DNA from: Planctomycetota bacterium
GTDB lineage: Bacteria; Planctomycetota; Phycisphaerae; SM23-33
DNA: 6,334 bases
Direction: 5' to 3'
Assembly (NCBI GenBank): GCA_021160865.1
Contig: JAGHBS010000270.1
Coordinates: 1-6,334, forward strand
The position numbers were made by a program, and so were the translations under genes. Positions 1 through 5,641 of this stretch are shown piece after piece. The stretch's first letter is position 1. Every line of letters begins with the position of its first letter. Below the pieces are notes generated by a model. The model worked only from the letters and a program-made list of their open reading frames with translations. It had not been told where the DNA came from and ran no database searches.

Positions 1-405
1 ACTCGTCATCTCAATCTTGGCAAAGAAGTCCATGAAGGGCCTGGGAAATGGATCAGGATCGCATGGGCAAAATAGCGCCTGCGGCAAGGTCTTACGAGTA
101 TAATCCCTCACGTCGGAAGGTAAGCTGCTTCGATCCAGATACGGAAGCACATCATCTACAAAGTGCAATACCGATGGTAAGAACTCCTGATTGTCCTGAG
201 CGTAATAGCGGATTGCTATACCCACTACTCGCTGATTGCTCATGCAAACGACCTGCTTGGCGATATCCTTTGCCCTTCCCAGCGATGGTAAAAGAAGACT
301 CGCAAGAAGCGGTATAATCGAAACCACCACGAGCACTTCCACAAGCGTAAATGCCAGGCAGCGATTACTAACGTCATTTCCATCAATACGCCTCTTAGTT
401 TTCAT
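1..405 (-). CDS. Prepilin-type N-terminal cleavage/methylation domain protein (type II secretion-like pseudopilin), 5' part only
   Basis: The reading frame opens at the ATG whose first base is 405 and stays open for 135 codons to the left edge, so the C-terminus is missing. Residues 19-42 form the class III prepilin signal and N-terminal helix: F19-T-L-V-E23 followed by a hydrophobic run with a Leu-Leu-Leu-Pro end. The basic leader (KTKRR near the start) precedes it. After the helix come CMSNQ and RYYAQDNQEF, and later LFCPCDPD; these are typical of the large pseudopilin-like families of Planctomycetota, Lentisphaerae and Verrucomicrobia. Members are processed by a prepilin peptidase and are secretion pseudopilins or surface proteins of mostly unknown role. 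The start was chosen because AGGGTGG lies 8 bases upstream; an in-frame ATG at 429 has no good ribosome binding site. The residue before the cleavage site is Ala18 rather than the usual Gly. The family is clear; the specific function is unknown. Confidence 0.88.
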   Translation of the reverse strand, partial: MKTKRRIDGNDVSNRCLAFTLVEVLVVVSIIPLLASLLLPSLGRAKDIAKQVVCMSNQRVVGIAIRYYAQDNQEFLPSVLHFVDDVLPYLDRSSLPSDVRDYTRKTLPQALFCPCDPDPFPRPFMDFFAKIEMTS

Positions 406-623
406 CTTCAAAACCACCCTTGTCTGCATATCCGAGCAGTTTCACGATTGTTTGTACCCGCATAGTAAGACGCCTCAACCTTATAATGTTATGTCAAACA
501 ATGTACGAATAATAAAACATTTGTCAAGTAGAAAAACAAAATATCTTAAAAATTTTTCTTATTTCGTCAGATGCCGTCAGGAATGCGGTAATGCCTTATT
601 TCACAGAGGGTTGCAATGAGTTC
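406..623. other. AT-rich intergenic region between feoB and the prepilin-like gene
   Basis: This 218-base gap lies between the feoB stop codon and the next gene on the same strand. It holds the candidate promoter for the downstream gene. I found no convincing GC-rich hairpin with a T run that would serve as an intrinsic terminator for feoB. Plus-strand reading frames across it lack a recognisable family or a convincing ribosome binding site. Short imperfect repeats of a GTCAG...ATGC type occur around 565-595 on the plus strand and look insignificant. Confidence 0.6.
500..527 (-). promoter_or_regulatory. Candidate sigma70-type promoter for the prepilin-like gene
   Basis: On the minus strand a perfect -35 hexamer TTGACA (527-522) is followed after 16 bases by TACATT (505-500) as -10. 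The stretch just upstream (528-563) is rich in A and T tracts, including AAAAATTTTT at 548-557, and resembles an UP element. Transcription would start near 493 and give a leader of roughly 90 bases before the ATG at 405. A second TTGACA at 497-492, 30 bases downstream of the first, has no good partner. This is a hand-read prediction. Confidence 0.4.
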
Positions 624-2786
624 CTATATTAATCTCGAGCCGACCTGATAGACAATTGTCGTCAATATCCACGCAAGGATTGTAAGGTAAGTTACCTGGA
701 AAATCGCCCAACACAGTCCTGCTTCACGGGCGGTCACTGCAAAGGTGGCTACACAAGGTAAGGATACTAACAAGAACAGCATGATACTAAACCCCACGAG
801 CGGGGAATAGTTCTTTTGCAATTTCTCTCGCAGCGGTTCGGATTCCTCACTTGCTTCCTCGCCGACCGAGTAGATAATTCCCATCTGTCCTACAAAGACC
901 TCCTTGGCAGCGAATGAGGGAATTATCGCAGTGGAAATCTTCCAATCAAACCCGCAGGGCTTGAAGACGGGAGCAATGAACTTGCCAATCCTGCCGATGG
1001 CGGAGTATTCCAGTTCGGCTTCATGTTCCTTAGCAGCAATCTCTGCAAGGCGTTCGTTTATCTGTTTTGGGGTAATTCGCTTATCTGCCCGAACCTGCGA
1101 TCGTTGCTGCTCGAAGATACCTTTCTGCCTTGCAGGCAACTTCGGCCAGGTTGCCAATGCCCAAAGGATTATCACAATCATAAAGATAATCGTGCCTGCC
1201 TTTTTTATGAACATCCACGTCCGTTCCCACATGTGAATAAGCAGCCCGCGGGCGGTCGGCAAGCGATACGGAGGTAATTCCATCACAAACGGGGCGGATT
1301 CACCCTTGAAAAGCGATACGCGAAAGACCTTGGCGAAGATAATTGCTATCAAAATCCCTATCAGGTACATCAAGAAGAACCAGAATCCTTGATGAGTGGG
1401 GAAAAACGCACCGATTATGAGCGTATATATCGGTACCCGTGCGCTGCAACTCATCAGAGGAAGCACCAGTATTGTCGTCAATCGGTCCCTTCGTGATTCA
1501 ATCGTCCGTGTAGCCATCACCGCTGGTACCGTACAGCCAAAGCCGATAAGCATCGGTATAAAACTCTTTCCATGCAGGCCAATCTTGTGCATCAGCCGAT
1601 CTATCACGAAGGCAGCCCTTGCCATGTAACCGGAGTCTTCCAGGAATGCTATGGCAAGGAACAGCAGCATTATCAGAGGTACGAAGGAAAGCACCGTTCC
1701 GACACCTTCGATAATCCCGTCTATAACCAATGACTTGAGCGTACTTTCCTGCATATGTGCTGGCCAAAGATCACTGATTGCACCAGCAAGGATATCCTTG
1801 AGCGTATCGAGTTGATCAACCAGCGGACTACCGAGGGTGAAGGTCATCTGGAACATCAGGTACATCAGTATCGCAAAAATCGGCAAGCCCAGGTAGCGAT
1901 TGGTAAGCACCTTGTCAATCCTGTCGCTCATCTCGTGTCGAGACTCGGCAGTGCGAGTAACGGCTTCGGTACAGGCACCGGAGATGAACCCATATCGCCT
2001 CTCGGCAAATACTATCTCGGCAGCATCACCGGTGATACCCTCGATATGCTCCCGAATGCGGTTGGCGTGAGCGAGTATCTCCTGTAGATGTTCCGGACAA
2101 CCACCGTCGGGCTTACCGAGCCTTTTGATGGTCTCATTATCATTTTCGAGCAATTTTATAGCGAACCATCTGGCACGGTCTTTCGTGCAAAGCCGCTCGA
2201 TCTGTTCGGTAAGTTCACGAATATGAGGTTCAATCTCGCTACCGTAGTTCGGACGGTGCTGCCTGGCAACAACTGATGTTGATGCCTCCTGGCCAACGGC
2301 GATGATTGTATCAAGCAATTTATCAATCCCTTCTCCTTTATGCCCGACGGTCTCGACGATTGGCACGCCCAACAAACCAGAGAGTTTCTCGGTATCGATT
2401 TTGAATCCTCTGCTTTTAGCAAGGTCGGACATGTTAAACGCCAGTACCAAAGGCACGCCGAGTTCGATAATCTGCGTGGCAAGGTATAGATTCCTCTCAA
2501 GATTTGAAGCATCGATGATATCAACCACAACGTCGGGGGAATTATCAATGATGAAATTTCTTGCAATGACCTCCTCAATGCTGTATGCCGTCAGGCTGTA
2601 GGTACCGGGCAAATCAACAACTTCTATTCTAACGCCCTTATAAGTGGTATAGCCTTCTTTCTTTTCAACGGTCACGCCGGGATAATTTCCGACATGCTGG
2701 CGTGCACCCGTGATGGCGTTGAAAATTGTTGTCTTGCCTGAATTGGGATTACCTGCCAATGCAACGACGAGTTTCTTCTCTTCCAT
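624..2786 (-). CDS. feoB: Ferrous iron transport protein B (Fe2+ permease with N-terminal G domain)
   Basis: A full-length FeoB of 720 residues, which moves Fe(II) across the cytoplasmic membrane. The N-terminal GTPase domain shows G1 GNPNSGKT (12-19), the VGNYPGVTVE region containing the G2 threonine (32-41), G3 DLPG (58-61) and G4 NMSD (118-121). A helical GDI-like spacer runs to about residue 290. The membrane part starts near 300 and holds the hallmark Gate motifs GFGCTVPAVMATRTIE (415-430) and PLMSCSARVPIY (443-454), each with a conserved cysteine. These are followed by GRIGKFIAPVFKP (598-610), FAAKEV (625-630) and LVSLPCVATFA (673-683) with C678. A charged, probably helical insert spans about 551-592. 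The G5 region reads ETVGHKGEG (145-153) and lacks a clear Ser-Ala pair, which is variable in this family. The start is supported by AGGAAG seven bases upstream, overlapping the feoA stop codon. It is the last gene of the operon; no feoC is visible. Confidence 0.98.
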   Translation of the reverse strand: MEEKKLVVALAGNPNSGKTTIFNAITGARQHVGNYPGVTVEKKEGYTTYKGVRIEVVDLPGTYSLTAYSIEEVIARNFIIDNSPDVVVDIIDASNLERNLYLATQIIELGVPLVLAFNMSDLAKSRGFKIDTEKLSGLLGVPIVETVGHKGEGIDKLLDTIIAVGQEASTSVVARQHRPNYGSEIEPHIRELTEQIERLCTKDRARWFAIKLLENDNETIKRLGKPDGGCPEHLQEILAHANRIREHIEGITGDAAEIVFAERRYGFISGACTEAVTRTAESRHEMSDRIDKVLTNRYLGLPIFAILMYLMFQMTFTLGSPLVDQLDTLKDILAGAISDLWPAHMQESTLKSLVIDGIIEGVGTVLSFVPLIMLLFLAIAFLEDSGYMARAAFVIDRLMHKIGLHGKSFIPMLIGFGCTVPAVMATRTIESRRDRLTTILVLPLMSCSARVPIYTLIIGAFFPTHQGFWFFLMYLIGILIAIIFAKVFRVSLFKGESAPFVMELPPYRLPTARGLLIHMWERTWMFIKKAGTIIFMIVIILWALATWPKLPARQKGIFEQQRSQVRADKRITPKQINERLAEIAAKEHEAELEYSAIGRIGKFIAPVFKPCGFDWKISTAIIPSFAAKEVFVGQMGIIYSVGEEASEESEPLREKLQKNYSPLVGFSIMLFLLVSLPCVATFAVTAREAGLCWAIFQVTYLTILAWILTTIVYQVGSRLI

Positions 2787-2800
2787 CTAACTGCTTCCTA
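2787..2800 (-). promoter_or_regulatory. feoB ribosome binding site overlapping the feoA stop codon
   Basis: On the minus strand AGGAAG (2799-2794) sits seven bases before the feoB ATG and shares bases with the feoA TAG (2800-2798). The two genes are separated by only 11 bases, so translation of feoB is probably coupled to that of feoA. This site fixes the feoB start. Confidence 0.8.
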
Positions 2801-3067
2801 CAAAGGGCGGACTAGTATTCTGTGAACCATTCCCCTGCCGAGAAAGAACCTCGTGCCCCTCACTTCCACGATGAACGGGCCCGGACCACGATTGATAATC
2901 TTTATTTCCTCCCCCGGTGTAATACCCATCTCGGCAAGTCGGTGGGACAGACCTACACCACCATGGCTGACCCCCACGAACTGAACCCTCTGGCCAACCA
3001 ACGCCATGGCAAGGGGCATAGGGGGAGGTAATGACGGTTTGTCTTTGCCTGCTGGTCTCGCTGTCAT
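2798..3067 (-). CDS. feoA: Ferrous iron transport protein A (stand-alone FeoA, SH3-like)
   Basis: An 89-residue protein whose residues from about 17 to 88 match the small SH3-like FeoA fold, with the typical segment LSHRLAEMGITPGEEI (40-55), then GPGPFIVEVRGTRFFLGRGM (61-80) and a final VRP. FeoA is a cytosolic accessory protein that supports FeoB-dependent Fe(II) uptake. The start ATG overlaps the stop of the upstream regulator gene (ATGA, 3067-3064). GGAAC and GTGGAG upstream give a modest ribosome binding site, so initiation is probably by translational coupling. The first 16 residues, including PSLPPP, are an extra Pro/Lys-rich tail outside the core; an internal Met17 could be the start but has no ribosome binding site. 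It is the second FeoA domain in the operon, after the one fused to the regulator. Confidence 0.95.
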   Translation of the reverse strand: MTARPAGKDKPSLPPPMPLAMALVGQRVQFVGVSHGGVGLSHRLAEMGITPGEEIKIINRGPGPFIVEVRGTRFFLGRGMVHRILVRPL

Positions 3068-3813
3068 TGTTCCATCGGCTCCACGATGATACAGCTGGCT
3101 TCGGCCTTTCGCAGCGAGAGGTGATAATCACGAACCTTTATCTCAACCGGATCGCCCAACGGGGCGACACGCTCGACGAAAAAGTCGGCACCAGGCGTCA
3201 GGCCCATATCCATCAATCGCTGACGAGTCAGACCATCTGCCTTTATCTTTTTCACTTTGCCGCTCTGTCCTGGTTTCATCTGCTCAAGCGTAATTTGCTT
3301 ATCCCCAGCACCTGCTCCAGCAGGTTCTGCCTGCTCATCCTTACTCGTTGACATACCCGACTCCTGCTGTTTTACATAGGCTGAAAACCTCTCCAGCCAT
3401 TCATTTGCCCCCAACGGACATTGCTGAGTGTACGAAGCAAGAAGGTTTAATCTTTCAAGCACCTTGCTGTCAATTACATGCTCTATCCTGCATGCATTTT
3501 TCTCTGCAAGGTCACGGTCAATCCCTAAAACATTAAAGAGAAATGATGTCAAGAGATTATGCTTTCGGAGAATCCTCTTTGCAACTTCTCTGCCTCGTTC
3601 AGTAAGCGTTACAAACTCGTATGGTGCATGCTCAATCAATCCTTTCTGTGCAAGTTGTTTCAGAGCAGCTGTTACCGAAGATTTACTCACATTGGTAGCA
3701 GCAGCAATATCCCGAACCCTAGCAACGCCGTGCTGGCGCACCTGCACTAACACTGCTTCGATGTAATCCTCAAGCCTCTGAGATAATTTCAATCCCTTAC
3801 CACGACCAGCCAT
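3064..3813 (-). CDS. DtxR/MntR-family metal-dependent transcriptional repressor with C-terminal FeoA domain
   Basis: A 249-residue regulator, probably the iron-sensing repressor of its own operon. Residues 10-75 form the winged helix, with the recognition region SKSSVTAALKQLAQKGLIE at about 43-61. Residues 76-147 are the metal-binding and dimerisation domain with KRILRKHNLL (79-88) and ACRIEHVID (107-115). Candidate ligands by alignment from memory are D16, E19, H85, C108, E111 and H112. A Ser/Ala/Gly/Glu-rich linker (148-172) leads to a FeoA/SH3-like domain (about 173-246) with LMDMGLTPG (200-208). This is the three-domain layout of DtxR/IdeR, and the partner genes feoA and feoB support an iron role. 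I chose the ATG at 3813 because GAGG lies 8 bases upstream; a TTG at 3828 would add five residues but has no such site. Its stop overlaps the next start by 4 bases. An internal, well-spaced ribosome binding site and ATG at 3354 lie at the linker. Confidence 0.95.
   Translation of the reverse strand: MAGRGKGLKLSQRLEDYIEAVLVQVRQHGVARVRDIAAATNVSKSSVTAALKQLAQKGLIEHAPYEFVTLTERGREVAKRILRKHNLLTSFLFNVLGIDRDLAEKNACRIEHVIDSKVLERLNLLASYTQQCPLGANEWLERFSAYVKQQESGMSTSKDEQAEPAGAGAGDKQITLEQMKPGQSGKVKKIKADGLTRQRLMDMGLTPGADFFVERVAPLGDPVEIKVRDYHLSLRKAEASCIIVEPMEQ
3352..3366 (-). promoter_or_regulatory. Candidate internal translation start inside the DtxR-FeoA gene
   Basis: On the minus strand CAGGAG (3366-3361) is followed after six bases by an in-frame ATG (3354-3352), codon 154 of the fusion. 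This is a better ribosome binding site than that of the annotated start. Initiation here would give a 96-residue product made of the linker plus the whole FeoA-like domain, about the size of a free FeoA. It could equally be chance, since the bases also encode Gln-Gln-Glu-Ser-Gly, or a relic of two once-separate genes. Confidence 0.45.
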
Positions 3814-3836
3814 TGGCAAAATCCTCAAAGTTCGAT

Positions 3837-3863
3837 TTGTAAAACAGTGTACATTTATTACAA
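3837..3863. promoter_or_regulatory. Candidate operator: imperfect 27-base palindrome over the -10 of the feo promoter
   Basis: The arms TTGTAA and TTACAA form a perfect 6-bp inverted repeat 15 bases apart, with two further matching pairs inside (8 of 13 pairs in all). The element covers the -10 hexamer and the start of transcription, where a DtxR-type repressor would be expected to bind. The sequence does not look like the known DtxR, IdeR or MntR boxes, so the assignment is inference from position and symmetry only. Confidence 0.35.
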
Positions 3864-3874
3864 CTCTTTGTCAA
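3846..3874 (-). promoter_or_regulatory. Promoter of the dtxR-feoA / feoA / feoB operon
   Basis: On the minus strand TTGACA (3874-3869) and TACACT (3851-3846) are separated by exactly 17 bases, a near-consensus sigma70 promoter. Transcription would start near 3839, leaving a leader of about 26 bases before the ATG at 3813, with GAGG in between. It is the only good promoter seen upstream of the operon and would drive all three genes. Confidence 0.75.
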
Positions 3875-3899
3875 TCTTATCTGTTTGAAAATTTATGGA

Positions 3900-3932
3900 C
3901 AAGAAGATAATTCACAGCAATTTATCTTCTTG
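3900..3932. repeat. Perfect 11-bp inverted repeat over the stop codon of the DUF2723 gene (possible terminator)
   Basis: CAAGAAGATAA (3900-3910) and TTATCTTCTTG (3922-3932) are exact reverse complements separated by 11 bases. The right arm contains the TAA stop codon (minus strand) of the membrane protein gene. Five Ts follow on the plus strand (3933-3937), so as an intrinsic terminator it fits best for plus-strand transcripts. On the minus strand, where the gene lies, only a weaker AT-rich stretch follows. The stem is AT-rich. It lies about 25 bases upstream of the feo promoter and may insulate it. Confidence 0.5.
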
Positions 3933-5517
3933 TTTTTGAAGGGTTTGGCACCGGTGAGGATGTGGGTGGTTGCTCTGATGGTGGTCTTATTCGATAGATT
4001 ATTCCGTGGAGGCGATCTTCGATATACGGTAGCAATGCCTTAGGGCAATATCCTCTAACATTCGAGACGCTGTAGATTGGCCTGCCTGCCAAAGCATGGA
4101 AAAATGCCCGGAGATTCTCATTTGACGGTTCGGGCACTTCCCCCCATGGTTCATTCCCGCCGAGTAATAGTACATCTTTTCGGATAGAGTGTATCTTCTG
4201 AAACACTGCGATGGGATAATACGAGCTTGGCCCAGCAATAATAATGCCGTTGGGTTCAACGGTAGTAAGTACAGCCTTGGCGAATAATTCTGCGGAGTTC
4301 TCATTGTGCTTCCAAGGGGTTAGCCAATATCGCACCTCATCGCGAAAAGGCAAGGGACGTTTCCGCCTGACGTTTACCCCAAGATTTCGCAAAATCGTCG
4401 GAATAGTAGCATATACCATCGGAGGAATTATTATCGATATGATACACGCTGTTAAAACCAGTCTCGCCCTATCAGCTGAATGAGCGGCGAGTCTCGATAT
4501 TCCAACAGACGCTGCTATCGTTATCATTACCAGACTCGGCAAGATAAACATAAATTGGTCAGGTACAGGATAACGGATAAAGAAAAATAACTCGATAATA
4601 GTAATTGCACTAATTGCAAAGGCAATGAAACGACCTACCTGCCGAGCCAATCTCGCCCATCCTATAACAGCAAAAGGTAAAAGAAAATTGATAAAATTCA
4701 TCGAGCTAATTGCTGCATTAGCCTTACCATACCTACTCACCGATGAAATGTTAAGCACCGCAGAAGCATACTTACCAAACAGGGCAGAATGAATAGTTCC
4801 AACGATATCTCCCGTATTTATGGCTTGATTGATAATCATGCCGATGTATAAACCAGCACCTGTGAGATAAACCACTGCTGCTGGAATGAGTGCTTTTGCA
4901 TGAAGTTGTTTTCTCGCGACTAACACCGAGGCCACTACTATGTAAATCGGTAAAGGCAATAATGCAAAATTATGTAGCGACAGACCTATACCACTAATAA
5001 AAGCAAGGGCACACAATTTACCTGCGGTAGGTTTATGAATCAGTAATATCATCAACCAAATCTCTGCGGTTAGCCCAGCGATTACCCATGCATAGACTTC
5101 GGTGATAGTTCCAAGCCACCACGGAGTATGGGCAACAGCCAGCATTGCTGCCGAAACCGCACCAATCCAGCGCCTCCCTGTCAAAATGGTACAAACAGCA
5201 GCGAGGTTCGCCATGGCAATAGCCATCCCCAAGCCGCTAAAGGCATTCATCAGAAAGGGAAAATGCTCCTTGTCGATAAGCCAGATTCCATGCCCTGCTG
5301 CGATATACAAGGGATGCGCCAATGCCAATCCCAGATGCCCGACGAGGTCGAACTTGATGGCACGGAACTGGTGCATCCCGCTATCTTGCCACGGTACCCC
5401 TCGCTGGGCTGTCGAAGCGTAAAGCACCATCGCACCGATCAGCACCAGCGGATAAAGCCATTTTACTGATGGTAATCGGCCTTCAGGACGATATCCCTGT
5501 TGTGTAGCGATATCCAT
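3922..5517 (-). CDS. DUF2723-family polytopic membrane protein, putative GT-C glycosyltransferase (protein O-mannosyltransferase-like)
   Basis: A 531-residue protein with about ten hydrophobic segments up to residue 372 and a soluble C-terminal region (about 373-531) ending in a Pro/Ser-rich tail. The N-terminal half matches the DUF2723 pattern: WQDSG (43-47), HPLY (68-71), NAFSGLGMAIAMANL (91-105), AHTPWWLGTITEVYAW (129-144) and GIGLSLHNFALL (176-187). A later FGKYAS (247-252) and the soluble-domain segment IIIAGPSSYYPIAVFQ (425-440) also fit. Relatives, including human TMEM260, are GT-C enzymes that transfer sugars from a polyprenyl-phosphate donor on the periplasmic or lumenal side. The acidic residue in the first loop (D45) is the likely catalytic site by analogy; this is inference. 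The start is taken at the ATG at 5517; a GTG at 5598 would add 27 residues without a ribosome binding site. Upstream context is the divergent prenyltransferase gene. Confidence 0.85.
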   Translation of the reverse strand: MDIATQQGYRPEGRLPSVKWLYPLVLIGAMVLYASTAQRGVPWQDSGMHQFRAIKFDLVGHLGLALAHPLYIAAGHGIWLIDKEHFPFLMNAFSGLGMAIAMANLAAVCTILTGRRWIGAVSAAMLAVAHTPWWLGTITEVYAWVIAGLTAEIWLMILLIHKPTAGKLCALAFISGIGLSLHNFALLPLPIYIVVASVLVARKQLHAKALIPAAVVYLTGAGLYIGMIINQAINTGDIVGTIHSALFGKYASAVLNISSVSRYGKANAAISSMNFINFLLPFAVIGWARLARQVGRFIAFAISAITIIELFFFIRYPVPDQFMFILPSLVMITIAASVGISRLAAHSADRARLVLTACIISIIIPPMVYATIPTILRNLGVNVRRKRPLPFRDEVRYWLTPWKHNENSAELFAKAVLTTVEPNGIIIAGPSSYYPIAVFQKIHSIRKDVLLLGGNEPWGEVPEPSNENLRAFFHALAGRPIYSVSNVRGYCPKALLPYIEDRLHGIIYRIRPPSEQPPTSSPVPNPSKTRR

Positions 5518-5523
5518 GACCGT

Positions 5524-5551
5524 AATATAGTATCGATACAGAAAATAACAA
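5524..5551 (-). promoter_or_regulatory. Weak candidate promoter for the DUF2723 gene
   Basis: On the minus strand TTGTTA (5551-5546) and TATATT (5529-5524) are 16 bases apart. Transcription would begin close to the ATG at 5517, giving a leaderless or nearly leaderless message, which agrees with the lack of a ribosome binding site there. The region also contains the perfect 10-base palindrome GTATCGATAC (5530-5539), placed between the divergent genes and possibly an operator. Hand-read and weak. Confidence 0.3.
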
Positions 5552-5627
5552 TCCACGAAACAATCAATGGACTTTGAATCTTTCCAACAAACAGGCACAA
5601 AGTCGGATCGATCCTTTCAAGGGTCGA

Positions 5628-5641
5628 ATGGGAGTACGATA
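5628..5641 (+). promoter_or_regulatory. Ribosome binding site of the UbiA-family gene
   Basis: GGGAG (5630-5634) lies seven bases before the ATG at 5642 and fixes this start. The ATG at 5628 is out of frame. No clear -35/-10 pair was seen for the plus-strand gene in the 124-base divergent gap. Confidence 0.75.

Noticed and set aside
548..557. AAAAATTTTT palindrome as an operator
   Set aside because: It lies in a generally AT-rich stretch upstream of a -35 hexamer and is better explained as part of an UP-like element or chance.
236..619. 127-codon open frame on the plus strand overlapping the prepilin-like gene
   Set aside because: It is antisense to the prepilin helix-coding region and runs through the promoter gap. 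It lacks a recognisable family and a convincing ribosome binding site.
406..623. Possible intrinsic terminator or small RNA after feoB
   Set aside because: Only weak short pairings such as CCG...CGG were found with no T run, so neither a terminator nor an RNA gene is supported.
2156..2578. 140-codon open frame on the minus strand inside feoB
   Set aside because: It is an alternative frame of the FeoB G-domain coding sequence, which is fully accounted for by feoB, and the product has no coherent fold signals.
2787..3131. 114-codon minus-strand frame across feoA
   Set aside because: It is out of frame with FeoA and with the end of the regulator, both of which have clear family motifs; its product is low in recognisable structure.
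3814..3828. Start of the regulator at the TTG at 3828
   Set aside because: The ATG at 3813 has GAGG eight bases upstream, and that GAGG lies within the would-be TTG start region.
5518..5598. N-terminal extension of the DUF2723 protein from a GTG at 5598
   Set aside because: The added 27 residues are Cys- and aromatic-rich without family similarity, have no ribosome binding site, and would fill most of the divergent intergenic region including the candidate promoter.
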